Positions 1 through 7,764 of a stretch of DNA of 45,121 nt are shown here, in pieces. Below the pieces are notes generated by a model that had not been told where the DNA came from, ran no database searches, and saw nothing but the letters and a program-made list of their open reading frames with translations. The position numbers were made by a program, and so were the translations under genes. The stretch covers positions 1 to 45,121 of the forward strand of contig JASHRV010000036.1 of the NCBI GenBank assembly GCA_030037175.1. Direction: 5' to 3'. The DNA comes from Acetobacteraceae bacterium. Its GTDB lineage: Bacteria > Pseudomonadota > Alphaproteobacteria > Acetobacterales > Acetobacteraceae. How positions within the stretch are numbered: position 1 is the first letter of the stretch; every line of letters starts with the position of its first letter.

Positions 1-204
1 AGCCTTTCCGGCGCAAGCAGCCCCTTCACCCTGGTCAGGCAAATTCCCGGCGCGCGGGACCACATGGCGGATCAAAGCATCGCCGTCATCGGATCACAGA
101 CCCAAGGCCTCTACTACCTCGCGGACACCTTCACCCACGCCGGCAGCTCAGGCTTCGCGGAAGAGCTCCTCGACCAGACCTGCGGCCGCAAATCATCGCC
201 GTAG
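1..204 (+). CDS. C-terminal end of an unrecognised protein (5' truncated by window)
   Basis: An open frame runs from base 1 to a TAG at 202-204 and gives the last 67 residues of a protein that begins outside the window. The tail is mixed in composition (short hydrophobic stretch AVIGSQTQGLYYLADTF, then acidic and a single late Cys) and has no motif I recognise, so no function is offered. It is followed by a GGCA microsatellite and a hairpin repeat in the same orientation. Coding status rests on the open frame and its codon-position G/C bias; it could be spurious because only 201 coding bases are visible. Confidence 0.5.
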   Translation, partial: SLSGASSPFTLVRQIPGARDHMADQSIAVIGSQTQGLYYLADTFTHAGSSGFAEELLDQTCGRKSSP

Positions 205-224
205 CACGGCCCACCCCCCGGCCA

Positions 225-257
<33 letters not shown>

Positions 258-270
258 AGGAAAGAAAACT

Positions 271-393
271 GTTCTTTCTTGAAAGAAAGAACCAAAGAAC
301 TTCTATCCGTTTTTCGTTCGGAGTCCCGAGGCGCGGCGGTGGTCCGGAAAACGGAAAAAAGTCTTTTTGCTTCTTTTTCTTCAGAAAAAGAAG
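271..393 (+). repeat. Paired-hairpin dispersed repeat, family 1, copy 1
   Basis: The left hairpin has arms GTTCTTTCTT / AAGAAAGAAC (271-292) and the right hairpin CTTCTTTTTC / GAAAAAGAAG with a TTCA loop (370-393). Between them lies an imperfect inverted repeat of the ATCCGTTTT type and a conserved core containing TTCGGAGTCCCGAG. Related copies are at 15906-16087, 26733-26916 and 40551-40650. The left stem differs from the other copies (which read GTTCTCTTTT / AAAAGAGAAC) but pairing is preserved. It sits between the convergent partial gene and DUF6295 gene, where it could act as a terminator in either direction; the remaining bases to 444 are A/T-rich and hold nothing else I recognise. Confidence 0.85.
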
Positions 394-444
394 AAAACAA
401 AAAGAAAACCCAAAAAACCTTCTCCTCTTCTGTCCTTTCCTTTT

Positions 445-720
445 CTACCCCCTTCGCCTCGCGCCTTCCTCCGTCTCCGCCGCCGCGATCGCGCGCGCGA
501 GTGCCGCGTTCAGCGCCTTCGCTGTTTCCAGTGTCAGCTCCACGGCGGCGCGCGCGCCGGCGTCCATTCCCCGGTTCACGAAATCGATGGTGATCGCGTC
601 TTCCAGCAGCGCGTGGTGCGGGTGGTCGTAGGAGACCACGGCGTGCGTCAGCGCGAACCACCCGTTATCGCCCTTGCCCGCACCTTCGGCGCCGACGATC
701 TCGACGATCGACGTGCACAC
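445..720 (-). CDS. DUF6295 family small protein
   Basis: This 91-residue protein starts with MCTSIVE, the hallmark I associate with the DUF6295 family, whose function is unknown. The start is GTG at 720-718, six bases after the stop of the upstream hydrolase gene, with TGAGG as a weak ribosome site overlapping that stop. The second half (about residues 50-85) is Ala/Glu-rich and probably helical. It is cotranscribed with the dienelactone hydrolase, so it probably assists that enzyme or its pathway; this is inference from adjacency. No signal peptide or membrane segment is visible. Confidence 0.75.
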   Translation of the reverse strand: MCTSIVEIVGAEGAGKGDNGWFALTHAVVSYDHPHHALLEDAITIDFVNRGMDAGARAAVELTLETAKALNAALARAIAAAETEEGARRRG

Positions 721-726
721 GTCGCC

Positions 727-1479
727 TCACGCCCCCGCGTGCAGATGCCTGTGCAGGAACGAGAAAACCTTTTCCCATCCGTCGAGCGCCTGCTCGAGGC
801 GGTACATCGGCCGGTCGTAATAGAAGAACCCGTGCCCCGCGCCGTCATAGCGGTGGAACTCGTAGTCCTTGCCGCAGCGCTTCAGCTCCGCCTCGTGCTG
901 GTCCACCTGCTCGGGCGTCGGCGCGCGGTCCTCGTTGCCGAACAGCCCGAGCAGCGGGCAGGAGAGGTCCTTCGTGAAATCGATCGGCGCCACCGGCTGC
1001 TTCGCCGTCAGCTCCTCCTTGCTCATCACCACGCGCCCGCCCCAGAGCTCGCAGCAGGCGTCTATGTTTTTCGTGTGGCACGCATAGAGGAACGCGTGCC
1101 GCCCGCCCGAGCAGGTGCCGAACACGCCCGAGCGGCCGTTGAGCCATGGCTGCGCCTTGAGCCACGTCACCGCGCCCTCGGTGTCGCCGATCACCTGCGC
1201 GTCGGAAACGCCGCCTTCCGCGCGCACCTTCGCGGCCACGTCGTCCGACTTTCCCTCGCCCGCGCGGTGGTAGAGATTGTGGCTCAACGCGGCATAGCCG
1301 TGATGGGCGAATTTCCGCGTCGCCTCGCGGTACCATTCGTCCCAGCCCGGCATGTGGTGGATGAGCACGACGCCCGGAAACGGCCCCGGCCCCAGCGGCC
1401 GCGCGAGATAGGCCGAGATCGGCTCGTACCCATCGCCGCTGACTGCAATGGTCTCCGCAATCATGCCTTCGTAGGCCAT
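727..1479 (-). CDS. Dienelactone hydrolase family protein
   Basis: A 250-residue alpha/beta hydrolase of the carboxymethylenebutenolidase family, cytosolic. The nucleophile elbow reads GTCSGG with Cys123, the same position as the catalytic cysteine of classical dienelactone hydrolase; Asp184 (GNEDRAP) and His216 (GAGHGF) complete the triad. These enzymes open enol-lactones in chlorocatechol and related ring-cleavage pathways, but many family members have other ester substrates, so the substrate is unknown here. The ATG at 1479 has a GGGGGAG ribosome site. It forms a two-gene unit with the DUF6295 gene and is divergent from an LLM-class oxidoreductase, with about 160 bases between them for both promoters. 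Confidence 0.88.
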   Translation of the reverse strand: MAYEGMIAETIAVSGDGYEPISAYLARPLGPGPFPGVVLIHHMPGWDEWYREATRKFAHHGYAALSHNLYHRAGEGKSDDVAAKVRAEGGVSDAQVIGDTEGAVTWLKAQPWLNGRSGVFGTCSGGRHAFLYACHTKNIDACCELWGGRVVMSKEELTAKQPVAPIDFTKDLSCPLLGLFGNEDRAPTPEQVDQHEAELKRCGKDYEFHRYDGAGHGFFYYDRPMYRLEQALDGWEKVFSFLHRHLHAGA

Positions 1480-1643
1480 GATCTCCCCCTTCTCTCCGTG
1501 AAACGCGCCGCTCGTGCCGCCCCTCCAGTTTCCCTCCCGGGAAGCGCCCGCGCAACACGCCGTCCCTCTTGCCTTTTCGCGCGCGCCGAAACAGAACCGT
1601 CGCGAAACATCACGGCATGAAACATCCCGGGGGGGAGCGTCCG

Positions 1644-2501
1644 ATGCAGCTCAGTGCGTTTCTGCCCACGCGCGATATCGGCCGCGATCCCGCGAAGATC
1701 CGGGACTGGGCGCAGGCGGCGGAGGATCTCGGCTATTCCTGCATCGAGGTCCCGGATCACGTCTTCGGCGCCACCGCGCGCGACGGCTGGACGCCCATCT
1801 ACGACGAGAAGGACGCCTTTCACGAAACCCTCACGATGCTGGCCTTCCTCGCCGCGGTCACGAAGCGCGCGACGCTTGCGAGCGGCGTGCTCATCCTGCC
1901 CCAGCGCCAGACCGGCGTCGTCGCCAAGCAGGCCGCCGAGATCGACATATTGAGCGGCGGGCGGCTGCGCCTCGGCATCGGCGTCGGCTGGAACCATATC
2001 GAGTATCAGTCCCTCGGCGCGGAGTGGAAGACCCGCGGCGCCCGCCAGTCCGAGCAGGTCCATCTCCTTCGCCGCCTCTGGACGGAGGATGTCGTCACCT
2101 TCTCCGGCCGCTTCCACGAACTCGATCAGGTCAGCATCGTCCCGCCGCCGGTCCAGCGTCCGATCCCGATCTGGTTCGGCGGCTCCTCGGACGCGGTGAT
2201 CGAGCGCGCGGCCCGCATCGGCGATGGCTGGATGCCGATCATGGAGCCGGACGAGCAGGCGGGGGAAAAGCTCGCCTCCCTGCGCGCGCATCTGCGCGGC
2301 TTCGGCCGCGACCCCGCCACCTTCGGCCTCGAGGCGTGGCTCCGTTCGCGCGAGCCCGAGCCGGACCGCTGGGCGAGGGAGGCGGAGGCCTGGCGTCGCC
2401 TCGGCGCCGAGACGGTGATGCTCTACCCGATGTATCGGATCCCGGCGTTCGAAGCCCAGATCGAGACCCTCCGCCGCTTCAAGGATTTGGCCGCCGCCTA
2501 A
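1644..2501 (+). CDS. LLM class (luciferase-like) flavin-dependent oxidoreductase
   Basis: A 285-residue TIM-barrel flavin oxidoreductase of the bacterial luciferase/F420-like superfamily (TIGR03619-like). It opens with MQLSAFLPTRDIG and shows the usual blocks: the early barrel strands with a PDHVFG segment, GVLILPQRQ, the GGRLRLGIGVGWN block near residue 105, RPIPIWFGG and GDGWMP. The reductant is either FMNH2 or F420H2 and the substrate cannot be read from sequence. The ATG at 1644 is chosen because it follows a GGGGGAG ribosome site and begins the conserved first strand; upstream in-frame starts (1569) would add an unconserved basic leader. It is monocistronic, followed by a 125-base A/T-rich gap. 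Confidence 0.88.
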   Translation: MQLSAFLPTRDIGRDPAKIRDWAQAAEDLGYSCIEVPDHVFGATARDGWTPIYDEKDAFHETLTMLAFLAAVTKRATLASGVLILPQRQTGVVAKQAAEIDILSGGRLRLGIGVGWNHIEYQSLGAEWKTRGARQSEQVHLLRRLWTEDVVTFSGRFHELDQVSIVPPPVQRPIPIWFGGSSDAVIERAARIGDGWMPIMEPDEQAGEKLASLRAHLRGFGRDPATFGLEAWLRSREPEPDRWAREAEAWRRLGAETVMLYPMYRIPAFEAQIETLRRFKDLAAA

Positions 2502-2605
2502 CCTCTTGAAAACCCTGACATAAACAAACTTTAATCTTCCACTCCGTCTTTATCTATCTGATTCTAAAACAAATTTTTGGTTGAACCGCCCCCGGTACGT
2601 CCAAT

Positions 2606-2624
2606 TCGTCCAAGCTCCGGACGA
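2606..2624 (-). terminator. Short hairpin just after the DedA-type gene
   Basis: Arms TCGTCC and GGACGA with a seven-base loop lie two bases beyond the stop of the 2627-4660 gene. The stem is only six pairs and no clean T tract follows, so termination is tentative. The rest of the 2502-2626 gap is A/T-rich with no gene. Confidence 0.3.
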
Positions 2625-2626
2625 GG

Positions 2627-4660
2627 TCAGTCATGAGCCGCCCAGCCGAGCACCACGAACACGCCGGCGGCCGGCCGGCCCGGCGCCGGCGGCACCATGT
2701 TCTCCTGCACCACCTCGGTGTTCGGCAGCGCCGCGGCCAGCTCGGCGAGCGGCCCGGGCCGGGCGCGCGCCGAGCGCAGGATCGTGAGCGCGCCGGCAAC
2801 CCGCGCGAAGCGCTCCTCCGACATCACGCCGAGCCAGAGCGGAAGCTCGCGGCTCCCGGCCAGAATGACGGTGTCGCTCGGCCAGAGCCGAAGCACGAGC
2901 CGCGTCGGGGGCTCCCCTTCCTCGGCTGCCGGCGTCCTCGCGAGCACGAGCGATTCCGGCACGCCCTCGGCAAAGCGCGGCAGCACCGGCAGCGCCGCCG
3001 GATCGATCGTGGGGGCGAGCCAGGCAATCGCGCTCGCGCCGCTCCATGCCGGCGGCTTCTGCCAGCCCTGGCTCCGCAAAGCCGCCTCGAGCGCGGGCAA
3101 GGGTCCCGCCCATTGGAGCACGAAGTGCTGCGTGAGGTTGCCGAGCAGCCCGACCCGGGCGCCCGGCAGGGTCGCCCATCCGCCATCCTGCCACACGCCG
3201 AGCGCCATCTCGCGCTGCGGCGGGGCCGGCGGCGGCTTTGGAGGCGGCACAAGGCCGCAGCCGGCCGCCTGGGCGCCGATCGCGACGATCACCACCGCGA
3301 ACGCCACGAGCCCGACCGGCAGCGCCCGGCCCGGCGGCACCCGCCGCAGTTGCGCGGCAAACCCGACGAGACCGAGCCAGGCGAGCGCGAAGCCGATGGC
3401 CACGACCTCGGTCGAGAAGAGCGAGAGTCCGAGATAGAGTCGTGCCGCCGCGCCGAAGACGACGACGAGGCTCAGCCCGCTCGCGATCGCCGGGCGCGCT
3501 CCGGGTGCCGCCGCACGCGAGACGAGCAGCCCGACGAGCCCGTAGGCCACGGCCGCCGCCAACGCATCCCAATGGCCGGGCAGCCCGGTAAGACGCGTCG
3601 CCGTCGGCAGCAAGGGGTGCGGCAGCAGGCTGAGCAGAAAGCCGAGCGCCAGCGCGGCGGCAAGGCCGACCACCCAGGAGAGCGCGAACATCCAGCGCCG
3701 CTCGAAAAGAAGAACGAGGAGCACGCCCGCGCCGAGCAGGCCGAGCGCGAAGGTGCTGCCGGTGGCGGCGAAGATCCGCATCGCCGTATCCGCCCAGGAA
3801 GCATGGAGCGAGCCGAGGCCGATCATGACGACGCCGTCGAGCCGGGCGATCGGCTCGAGCGTGAGCAGCCCCTCCACCGCCACGAGCAGCAGCCATCCGC
3901 CGCCCACGATCAACCCAGCCGTGACGAAGAGCCCGAAAGCCTCGGCCCGATCCGTCGCGAGCACGCGGGAAAGGAGGGATGCGAGCCGTCCCGGCCGGCG
4001 CGCGGCCCAGGCAGCGACCGGCTCGGCAAGGCGGACGAGCGCCTGCGGCAACCGGCGCATCGCCTGGCGCGAGAGCCAGATGACGGCATAGGCCAGCAGC
4101 AGCAGGATCAGCGCGAGCCCGGCGAGCCGGCCGGCCACCGCGCCGAGCAGCTCGAGCGAGGCGCCGAGCAGCAGCCCGAACAGGATGTGGGAGGCCGCCC
4201 AGGCGATGGCCGAGACGATATCGGCCGGGAAGAACCGGGCGGGCGCCATCGCCAGAATGCCGGCGAGCATCGGAATTACCGCCCGCACGCCCGGGGTGAA
4301 GCGGCCGATCAGCACGCTCGTGCCGCCGAGGCGATGAAAGAGGGCGGCGCCGCGCTCGGCGAGCTCGGGATGACGGACGAGCGGCCAGGTGCGCAGCGCA
4401 GCATCCTTGTAGCGCCGGCCGAACCAGTAGCCGAGCCCGTCGCCGAGCACGGCGCCGAGCGCCACCGCACCGACGAGCGGCCAGAATTCGAGCGCGCCGG
4501 CGGCGATCAGGGCGCCAAAGGCGACGATGACGGCCGTGCCGGGCACCAGCGCACCGACCACGGGCACGGCCTCCGCGGCCGCGAGCGCGAGCCCGAGCGC
4601 ATACGCGAGCAGCGCATGTTCGGAGGCGAAGGCGACGACATGGTTGACGAAGGCGTGCAT
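2627..4660 (-). CDS. DedA/VTT - PAP2-like - LssY C-terminal domain membrane protein
   Basis: A 677-residue multi-spanning inner-membrane protein in three parts. Residues about 20-190 are a VTT/DedA domain (PVVGALVPG, GDGLGYWFGRR, GRFTPGVRAVIP), a fold linked to lipid scrambling or flipping. Residues about 240-435 resemble a PAP2 phosphatase core, but the catalytic signatures are degraded: the PSGH block reads LPGHW and the SRxxxxxHxxxD block reads ARLYLGLSLFSTEV, lacking the phosphate-handling His and Asp. Residues about 475-660 form an LssY-like soluble domain after a Pro-rich linker (PPPKPPPAPP). It may move or bind an undecaprenyl or phospholipid substrate; phosphatase activity is doubtful. 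It is divergent from chrA by only 44 bases. Confidence 0.82.
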   Translation of the reverse strand: MHAFVNHVVAFASEHALLAYALGLALAAAEAVPVVGALVPGTAVIVAFGALIAAGALEFWPLVGAVALGAVLGDGLGYWFGRRYKDAALRTWPLVRHPELAERGAALFHRLGGTSVLIGRFTPGVRAVIPMLAGILAMAPARFFPADIVSAIAWAASHILFGLLLGASLELLGAVAGRLAGLALILLLLAYAVIWLSRQAMRRLPQALVRLAEPVAAWAARRPGRLASLLSRVLATDRAEAFGLFVTAGLIVGGGWLLLVAVEGLLTLEPIARLDGVVMIGLGSLHASWADTAMRIFAATGSTFALGLLGAGVLLVLLFERRWMFALSWVVGLAAALALGFLLSLLPHPLLPTATRLTGLPGHWDALAAAVAYGLVGLLVSRAAAPGARPAIASGLSLVVVFGAAARLYLGLSLFSTEVVAIGFALAWLGLVGFAAQLRRVPPGRALPVGLVAFAVVIVAIGAQAAGCGLVPPPKPPPAPPQREMALGVWQDGGWATLPGARVGLLGNLTQHFVLQWAGPLPALEAALRSQGWQKPPAWSGASAIAWLAPTIDPAALPVLPRFAEGVPESLVLARTPAAEEGEPPTRLVLRLWPSDTVILAGSRELPLWLGVMSEERFARVAGALTILRSARARPGPLAELAAALPNTEVVQENMVPPAPGRPAAGVFVVLGWAAHD

Positions 4661-4704
4661 GGCGGCGACGAAGGCGGCCCGGCGATTGCGAGGGGAATGG
4701 TCCG

Positions 4705-5964
4705 ATGCAGCCTCTGGCCCGTCCGGCCGCCGGACGCAAGGTGGAGCCCGGCAGCCAGGAGGAGCCCCCCGGTCGCCGGGTGGGGGAAGTTCTTCTCGCC
4801 TTCCTCCGCCTCGGCTGCACGAGCTTCGGCGGCCCGATCGCCCATCTCGGCTTTTTCCGGGCCGAATTCGTGACGCGCCGGCGCTGGCTCGGCGAGAGCG
4901 AATACGCCGACATCGTAGCGCTCTGCCAATCCCTGCCCGGCCCGGCGAGCAGCCAGGTGGCAGCCAGCATCGGGTTGATGCGGGCGGGCCTGCCCGGCCT
5001 GTTTGCCGCCTGGACCGGCTTCACCCTGCCTTCGGCCGCGCTGCTGATCCTCTTCGCCTACGTGACCGACCGGATCGGCGGGCTTGCCGGCGCGCCCTGG
5101 CTGCACGGACTCAAGATCGTCGCCGTTGCCGTCGTCGCGCAGGCGCTCTGGGGCATGGCCCGCGCCCTTTGCCCGGACCGGATGCGCATCACGATCGCGA
5201 TCGCCATGGCCATGCTGACACTTGCCGTGCCCTCGGCGCCCGGCCAGGTCGGCGCCATCGTCCTTGGCGGGCTCATCGGCTGGCGCTGGATCCGCGACCC
5301 GCCCAAGCCTGCCCCGGAAGCGGGCGGCGGCGAGATCAGATTTTCGCTTCCCCATCCGCTCGCCCTAAGCGCGCTGGTCGCCTTCCCTGCCCTGCTCGTC
5401 TGCCTGCCGCTGGCGGCGGGAACAAGCGGCAGCCACGTGGTGGCGCTGATCTCGCGATTCTATCGCGCCGGCGCCCTCGTCTTCGGCGGCGGCCATGTCG
5501 TGCTGCCGCTGCTGCAGCAGGCGGTCGTTCCGCCAGGCTGGATCAGCAACAATCTTTTCCTCGCCGGCTATGGCGCGGCGCAGGCAGTGCCGGGCCCGCT
5601 CTTCACCTTCGCCGCCTATCTCGGCACGGCGATGGAGCCGGGCCCGAATGGCTGGCTGGGCGGCCTCATCTGCCTCGTTTCCATCTATCTCCCTTCGTTT
5701 CTCCTCCTTATCGGTGTGCTGCCTTTCTGGGACCGGCTCCGGCGAGCGGTCGCCGTGCAATCGGCGCTGCGCGGGGTCAATGCCGCCGTGGTCGGCCTGC
5801 TGCTCACAGCGCTCTACACGCCGGTATGGACCAGCGCGATCGCAACGCGCGCTGATTTCGCAATCGGAATCGCGGCTTTCCTTCTCCTTGCCTTCTGGCG
5901 CACCCCGCCCTGGCTCGTCGTGCTGCTCGGAGCCCTCGCCGCGCAGGCCCTGGCGGCGCTTTAG
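4705..5964 (+). CDS. chrA: Chromate efflux transporter ChrA
   Basis: A 419-residue CHR-family membrane protein with the two homologous halves typical of long-chain ChrA. The N-terminal half carries LRLGCTSFGGPIAHLGFF and the LCQSLPGPASSQVA block; the C-terminal half carries FGGGHVVLPLLQ and AVPGPLFTFAAYLG. Known members extrude chromate from the cytoplasm, coupled to the proton motive force. The ATG at 4705 is preceded by GAGGGGA. Its TAG (5962-5964) overlaps the TAA of the convergent patatin gene within the four bases TTAG. No chrB regulator is seen nearby. Confidence 0.92.
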   Translation: MQPLARPAAGRKVEPGSQEEPPGRRVGEVLLAFLRLGCTSFGGPIAHLGFFRAEFVTRRRWLGESEYADIVALCQSLPGPASSQVAASIGLMRAGLPGLFAAWTGFTLPSAALLILFAYVTDRIGGLAGAPWLHGLKIVAVAVVAQALWGMARALCPDRMRITIAIAMAMLTLAVPSAPGQVGAIVLGGLIGWRWIRDPPKPAPEAGGGEIRFSLPHPLALSALVAFPALLVCLPLAAGTSGSHVVALISRFYRAGALVFGGGHVVLPLLQQAVVPPGWISNNLFLAGYGAAQAVPGPLFTFAAYLGTAMEPGPNGWLGGLICLVSIYLPSFLLLIGVLPFWDRLRRAVAVQSALRGVNAAVVGLLLTALYTPVWTSAIATRADFAIGIAAFLLLAFWRTPPWLVVLLGALAAQALAAL

Positions 5965-7118
5965 CTTTCGCTCGATTCGTGGACGATGACGCCCTGAAGC
6001 GGGCTCAGGTCGGTGTGCCACGGCTTCTCCCGCAGCACACGCGCGGCATGGGCATAGCCCGCGTCCCAACGGGCGCGCACGGTCGCGGGGCTGAAATCGA
6101 TGTCCTTCGTTTGGTCCTCCCCGTCGCGACCGGGCGCGAGAAGGCGGACGAGATGCATCGTCGTCGCGCAGCCATAGCTCGCGAGCTCGGCGACGATCGG
6201 GTCCTTCGCCTGCTCCTTCGGCAATAAGGCCGCAAGCTGGCGCACGACGTGTCGCAATTGATGGATCTGCTCCTGCCGGGCGATATGGCTGCTGGCGCGG
6301 CTTGCGTACTGGATATCCTTCTGGCGGCCCATGACCTGCCACACCGAGAGCGGCTCGGCACCACGCGGCTGCCACATATTGACGGTGAAGATCAGTGAGT
6401 TGCGCCGCGGACGATCGTCCAGAACCACCTCGACCGGCGTATTGGAGTAGATCCCGCCATCCCAGTAGAGCTCTGCGCCGATCCGCACCGCGGGAAAGGC
6501 CGGCGGCAGCGCGCCGGAAGCCATCACATGCTCGAGGGTGAGATGCTCGTCCCGGCTGTCGAAGTAGCGCATCTCGCCGCTGAGCACGTTGACGGCACCG
6601 ACAGTGAGGCGCGTCCTCTTTCCATCCAGCTCGACAAAATCGATCAGCCTGCCGAGCGTTTGCCGCAACGGCTCGGTCGTGTAGAAGGCGGCGCGCTCGA
6701 CCCCGACCGCCTGATGGATATTCCACGATGTTGCTTGTGGCCGGAAGAAGCCGGGAACGCCGAAGGTCATTGCCGCGGCGATCCCGAACGCGGAGCCCAA
6801 CCATCCGCCGTGCCAGGAGGGATCGATCGTGAAGCTGCTGCTGACATCATCCCAGAAGGCGCGAAGCCGTGAAATGCGCGATTTCGGTTCGTTGCCGGCG
6901 ATGATCGCGCCATTGATGGCACCGATCGAGGTGCCGACCACCCAATCAGGCTCGATGCCCGCTTCGCTCAGGCCCTGATAGACCCCGGCCTGGTACGCAC
7001 CGAGCGCACCGCCGCCCTGCAGGACGAGCACGATCTGCCCGACCGGCCGCTCGATGCCATGGGCGGCCTCGCCACTCGCGCCGAGATCAGGTGCGTTGCG
7101 CATGGTCTCCGTCATCAT
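5961..7118 (-). CDS. Patatin-like phospholipase with DUF3734-type C-terminus
   Basis: A 385-residue serine hydrolase. The patatin dyad is intact: the oxyanion-hole motif GGGALGAY (about residues 35-42), nucleophile Ser64 in GTSIG, and Asp220 in WDGG. The C-terminal region after about residue 250 matches the DUF3734 extension found in many alphaproteobacterial patatins, several of which sit near polyhydroxybutyrate or lipid genes; none are adjacent here. Likely an acyl hydrolase on phospholipid or storage-lipid substrates. No signal peptide is visible, so it is probably cytosolic. It is divergent from doxX, with a 154-base promoter region between them. Confidence 0.88.
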   Translation of the reverse strand: MMTETMRNAPDLGASGEAAHGIERPVGQIVLVLQGGGALGAYQAGVYQGLSEAGIEPDWVVGTSIGAINGAIIAGNEPKSRISRLRAFWDDVSSSFTIDPSWHGGWLGSAFGIAAAMTFGVPGFFRPQATSWNIHQAVGVERAAFYTTEPLRQTLGRLIDFVELDGKRTRLTVGAVNVLSGEMRYFDSRDEHLTLEHVMASGALPPAFPAVRIGAELYWDGGIYSNTPVEVVLDDRPRRNSLIFTVNMWQPRGAEPLSVWQVMGRQKDIQYASRASSHIARQEQIHQLRHVVRQLAALLPKEQAKDPIVAELASYGCATTMHLVRLLAPGRDGEDQTKDIDFSPATVRARWDAGYAHAARVLREKPWHTDLSPLQGVIVHESSES

Positions 7119-7211
7119 CGGGCCGCTCCCGTCATGGGTCTCTCTTCCGCCGGCGACAGGCCCATGCTCTAGCGCGGCGCCTGCGGCGGATCATCGCGAT
7201 CCGCTAACGTT

Positions 7212-7251
7212 TTCATCACGGCGCTCGCCGTCCGCGTGATGAAGATGTGAC
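7212..7251 (+). promoter_or_regulatory. Candidate operator: inverted repeat and GTGA direct repeat upstream of doxX
   Basis: TTCATCACG (7212-7220) and CGTGATGAA (7235-7243) form a perfect nine-base inverted repeat with a 14-base spacer. The right half also begins a direct repeat CGTGAT-N5-TGTGAC (7235-7251), the 6-5-6 layout commonly bound by OmpR/PhoB-type regulators. A similar and perfect repeat lies before bufA (14198-14214). A further palindrome GCGGAT/ATCCGC occurs at 7186-7204. Function is inferred; such pairs also arise by chance. Confidence 0.4.
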
Positions 7252-7272
7252 GAGTTCTTGAGAGGAGGGTGA

Positions 7273-7764
7273 TTGCCAAGCGGCAGCATGGCGATGGCCG
7301 GGCCACTCCGGGAAGAGGAGAGCGTATTGAGCCTGAGATCAGCGATGCTGTCGGCGATCGGCGTAGCGGAGGGCATTCCCTCTTCGGTGCTTGGGTTGGT
7401 GATAAGATGCGGCATCGCGGACGTGTTCTGGCGGTCCGGGCAGACGAAGGTATCCGGCTGGCAGGTCACGCCCACCACCATCCTGCTCTTCCGCGACGAA
7501 TACAAAGTTCCGCTGCTGCCGCCGGCGCTCGCGGCGAACATGGCGGCGCTGGCGGAGCATCTTTTCCCCGTCCTGCTGGTGATCGGACTGGCCTCGCGTC
7601 TTTCGGCGCTTGGCCTGATGGGAATGACAGCGGTCATCGAGATCTTCGTCTATCCCGAGAACTGGCCGGATCATCTGCTTTGGGCGGGATGTCTCCTCTA
7701 CGTGCTCGCGCGCGGGCCTGGGAAGCTCTCGCTCGACGGCGTGATTCGCTGGCGTTTCGGGTAA
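7273..7764 (+). CDS. DoxX family membrane protein
   Basis: A 163-residue protein with about four membrane segments and the DoxX signature region GLVIRCGIADVFWRSGQTKV near residues 41-60. DoxX proteins are small membrane partners of redox enzymes and are frequent in bufferin operons. The start taken is TTG at 7273, preceded by AGGAGGGTGA, an almost ideal ribosome site although close; a second TTG at 7327 preceded by AGGAGAGCGTA would give a shorter N-terminus nearer to typical DoxX length and is a real alternative. Its TAA overlaps the ATG of the next gene by one base (TAATG), so the two are translationally coupled. Confidence 0.83.
   Translation: MPSGSMAMAGPLREEESVLSLRSAMLSAIGVAEGIPSSVLGLVIRCGIADVFWRSGQTKVSGWQVTPTTILLFRDEYKVPLLPPALAANMAALAEHLFPVLLVIGLASRLSALGLMGMTAVIEIFVYPENWPDHLLWAGCLLYVLARGPGKLSLDGVIRWRFG

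Noticed and set aside
2633-4873. Long open frame (about 746 codons) antisense to the DedA-type gene
   Set aside because: Its translation is Arg/Pro/Gly/Glu low-complexity without motifs, as expected for the complement of a high-GC gene; the minus frame has clear domains.
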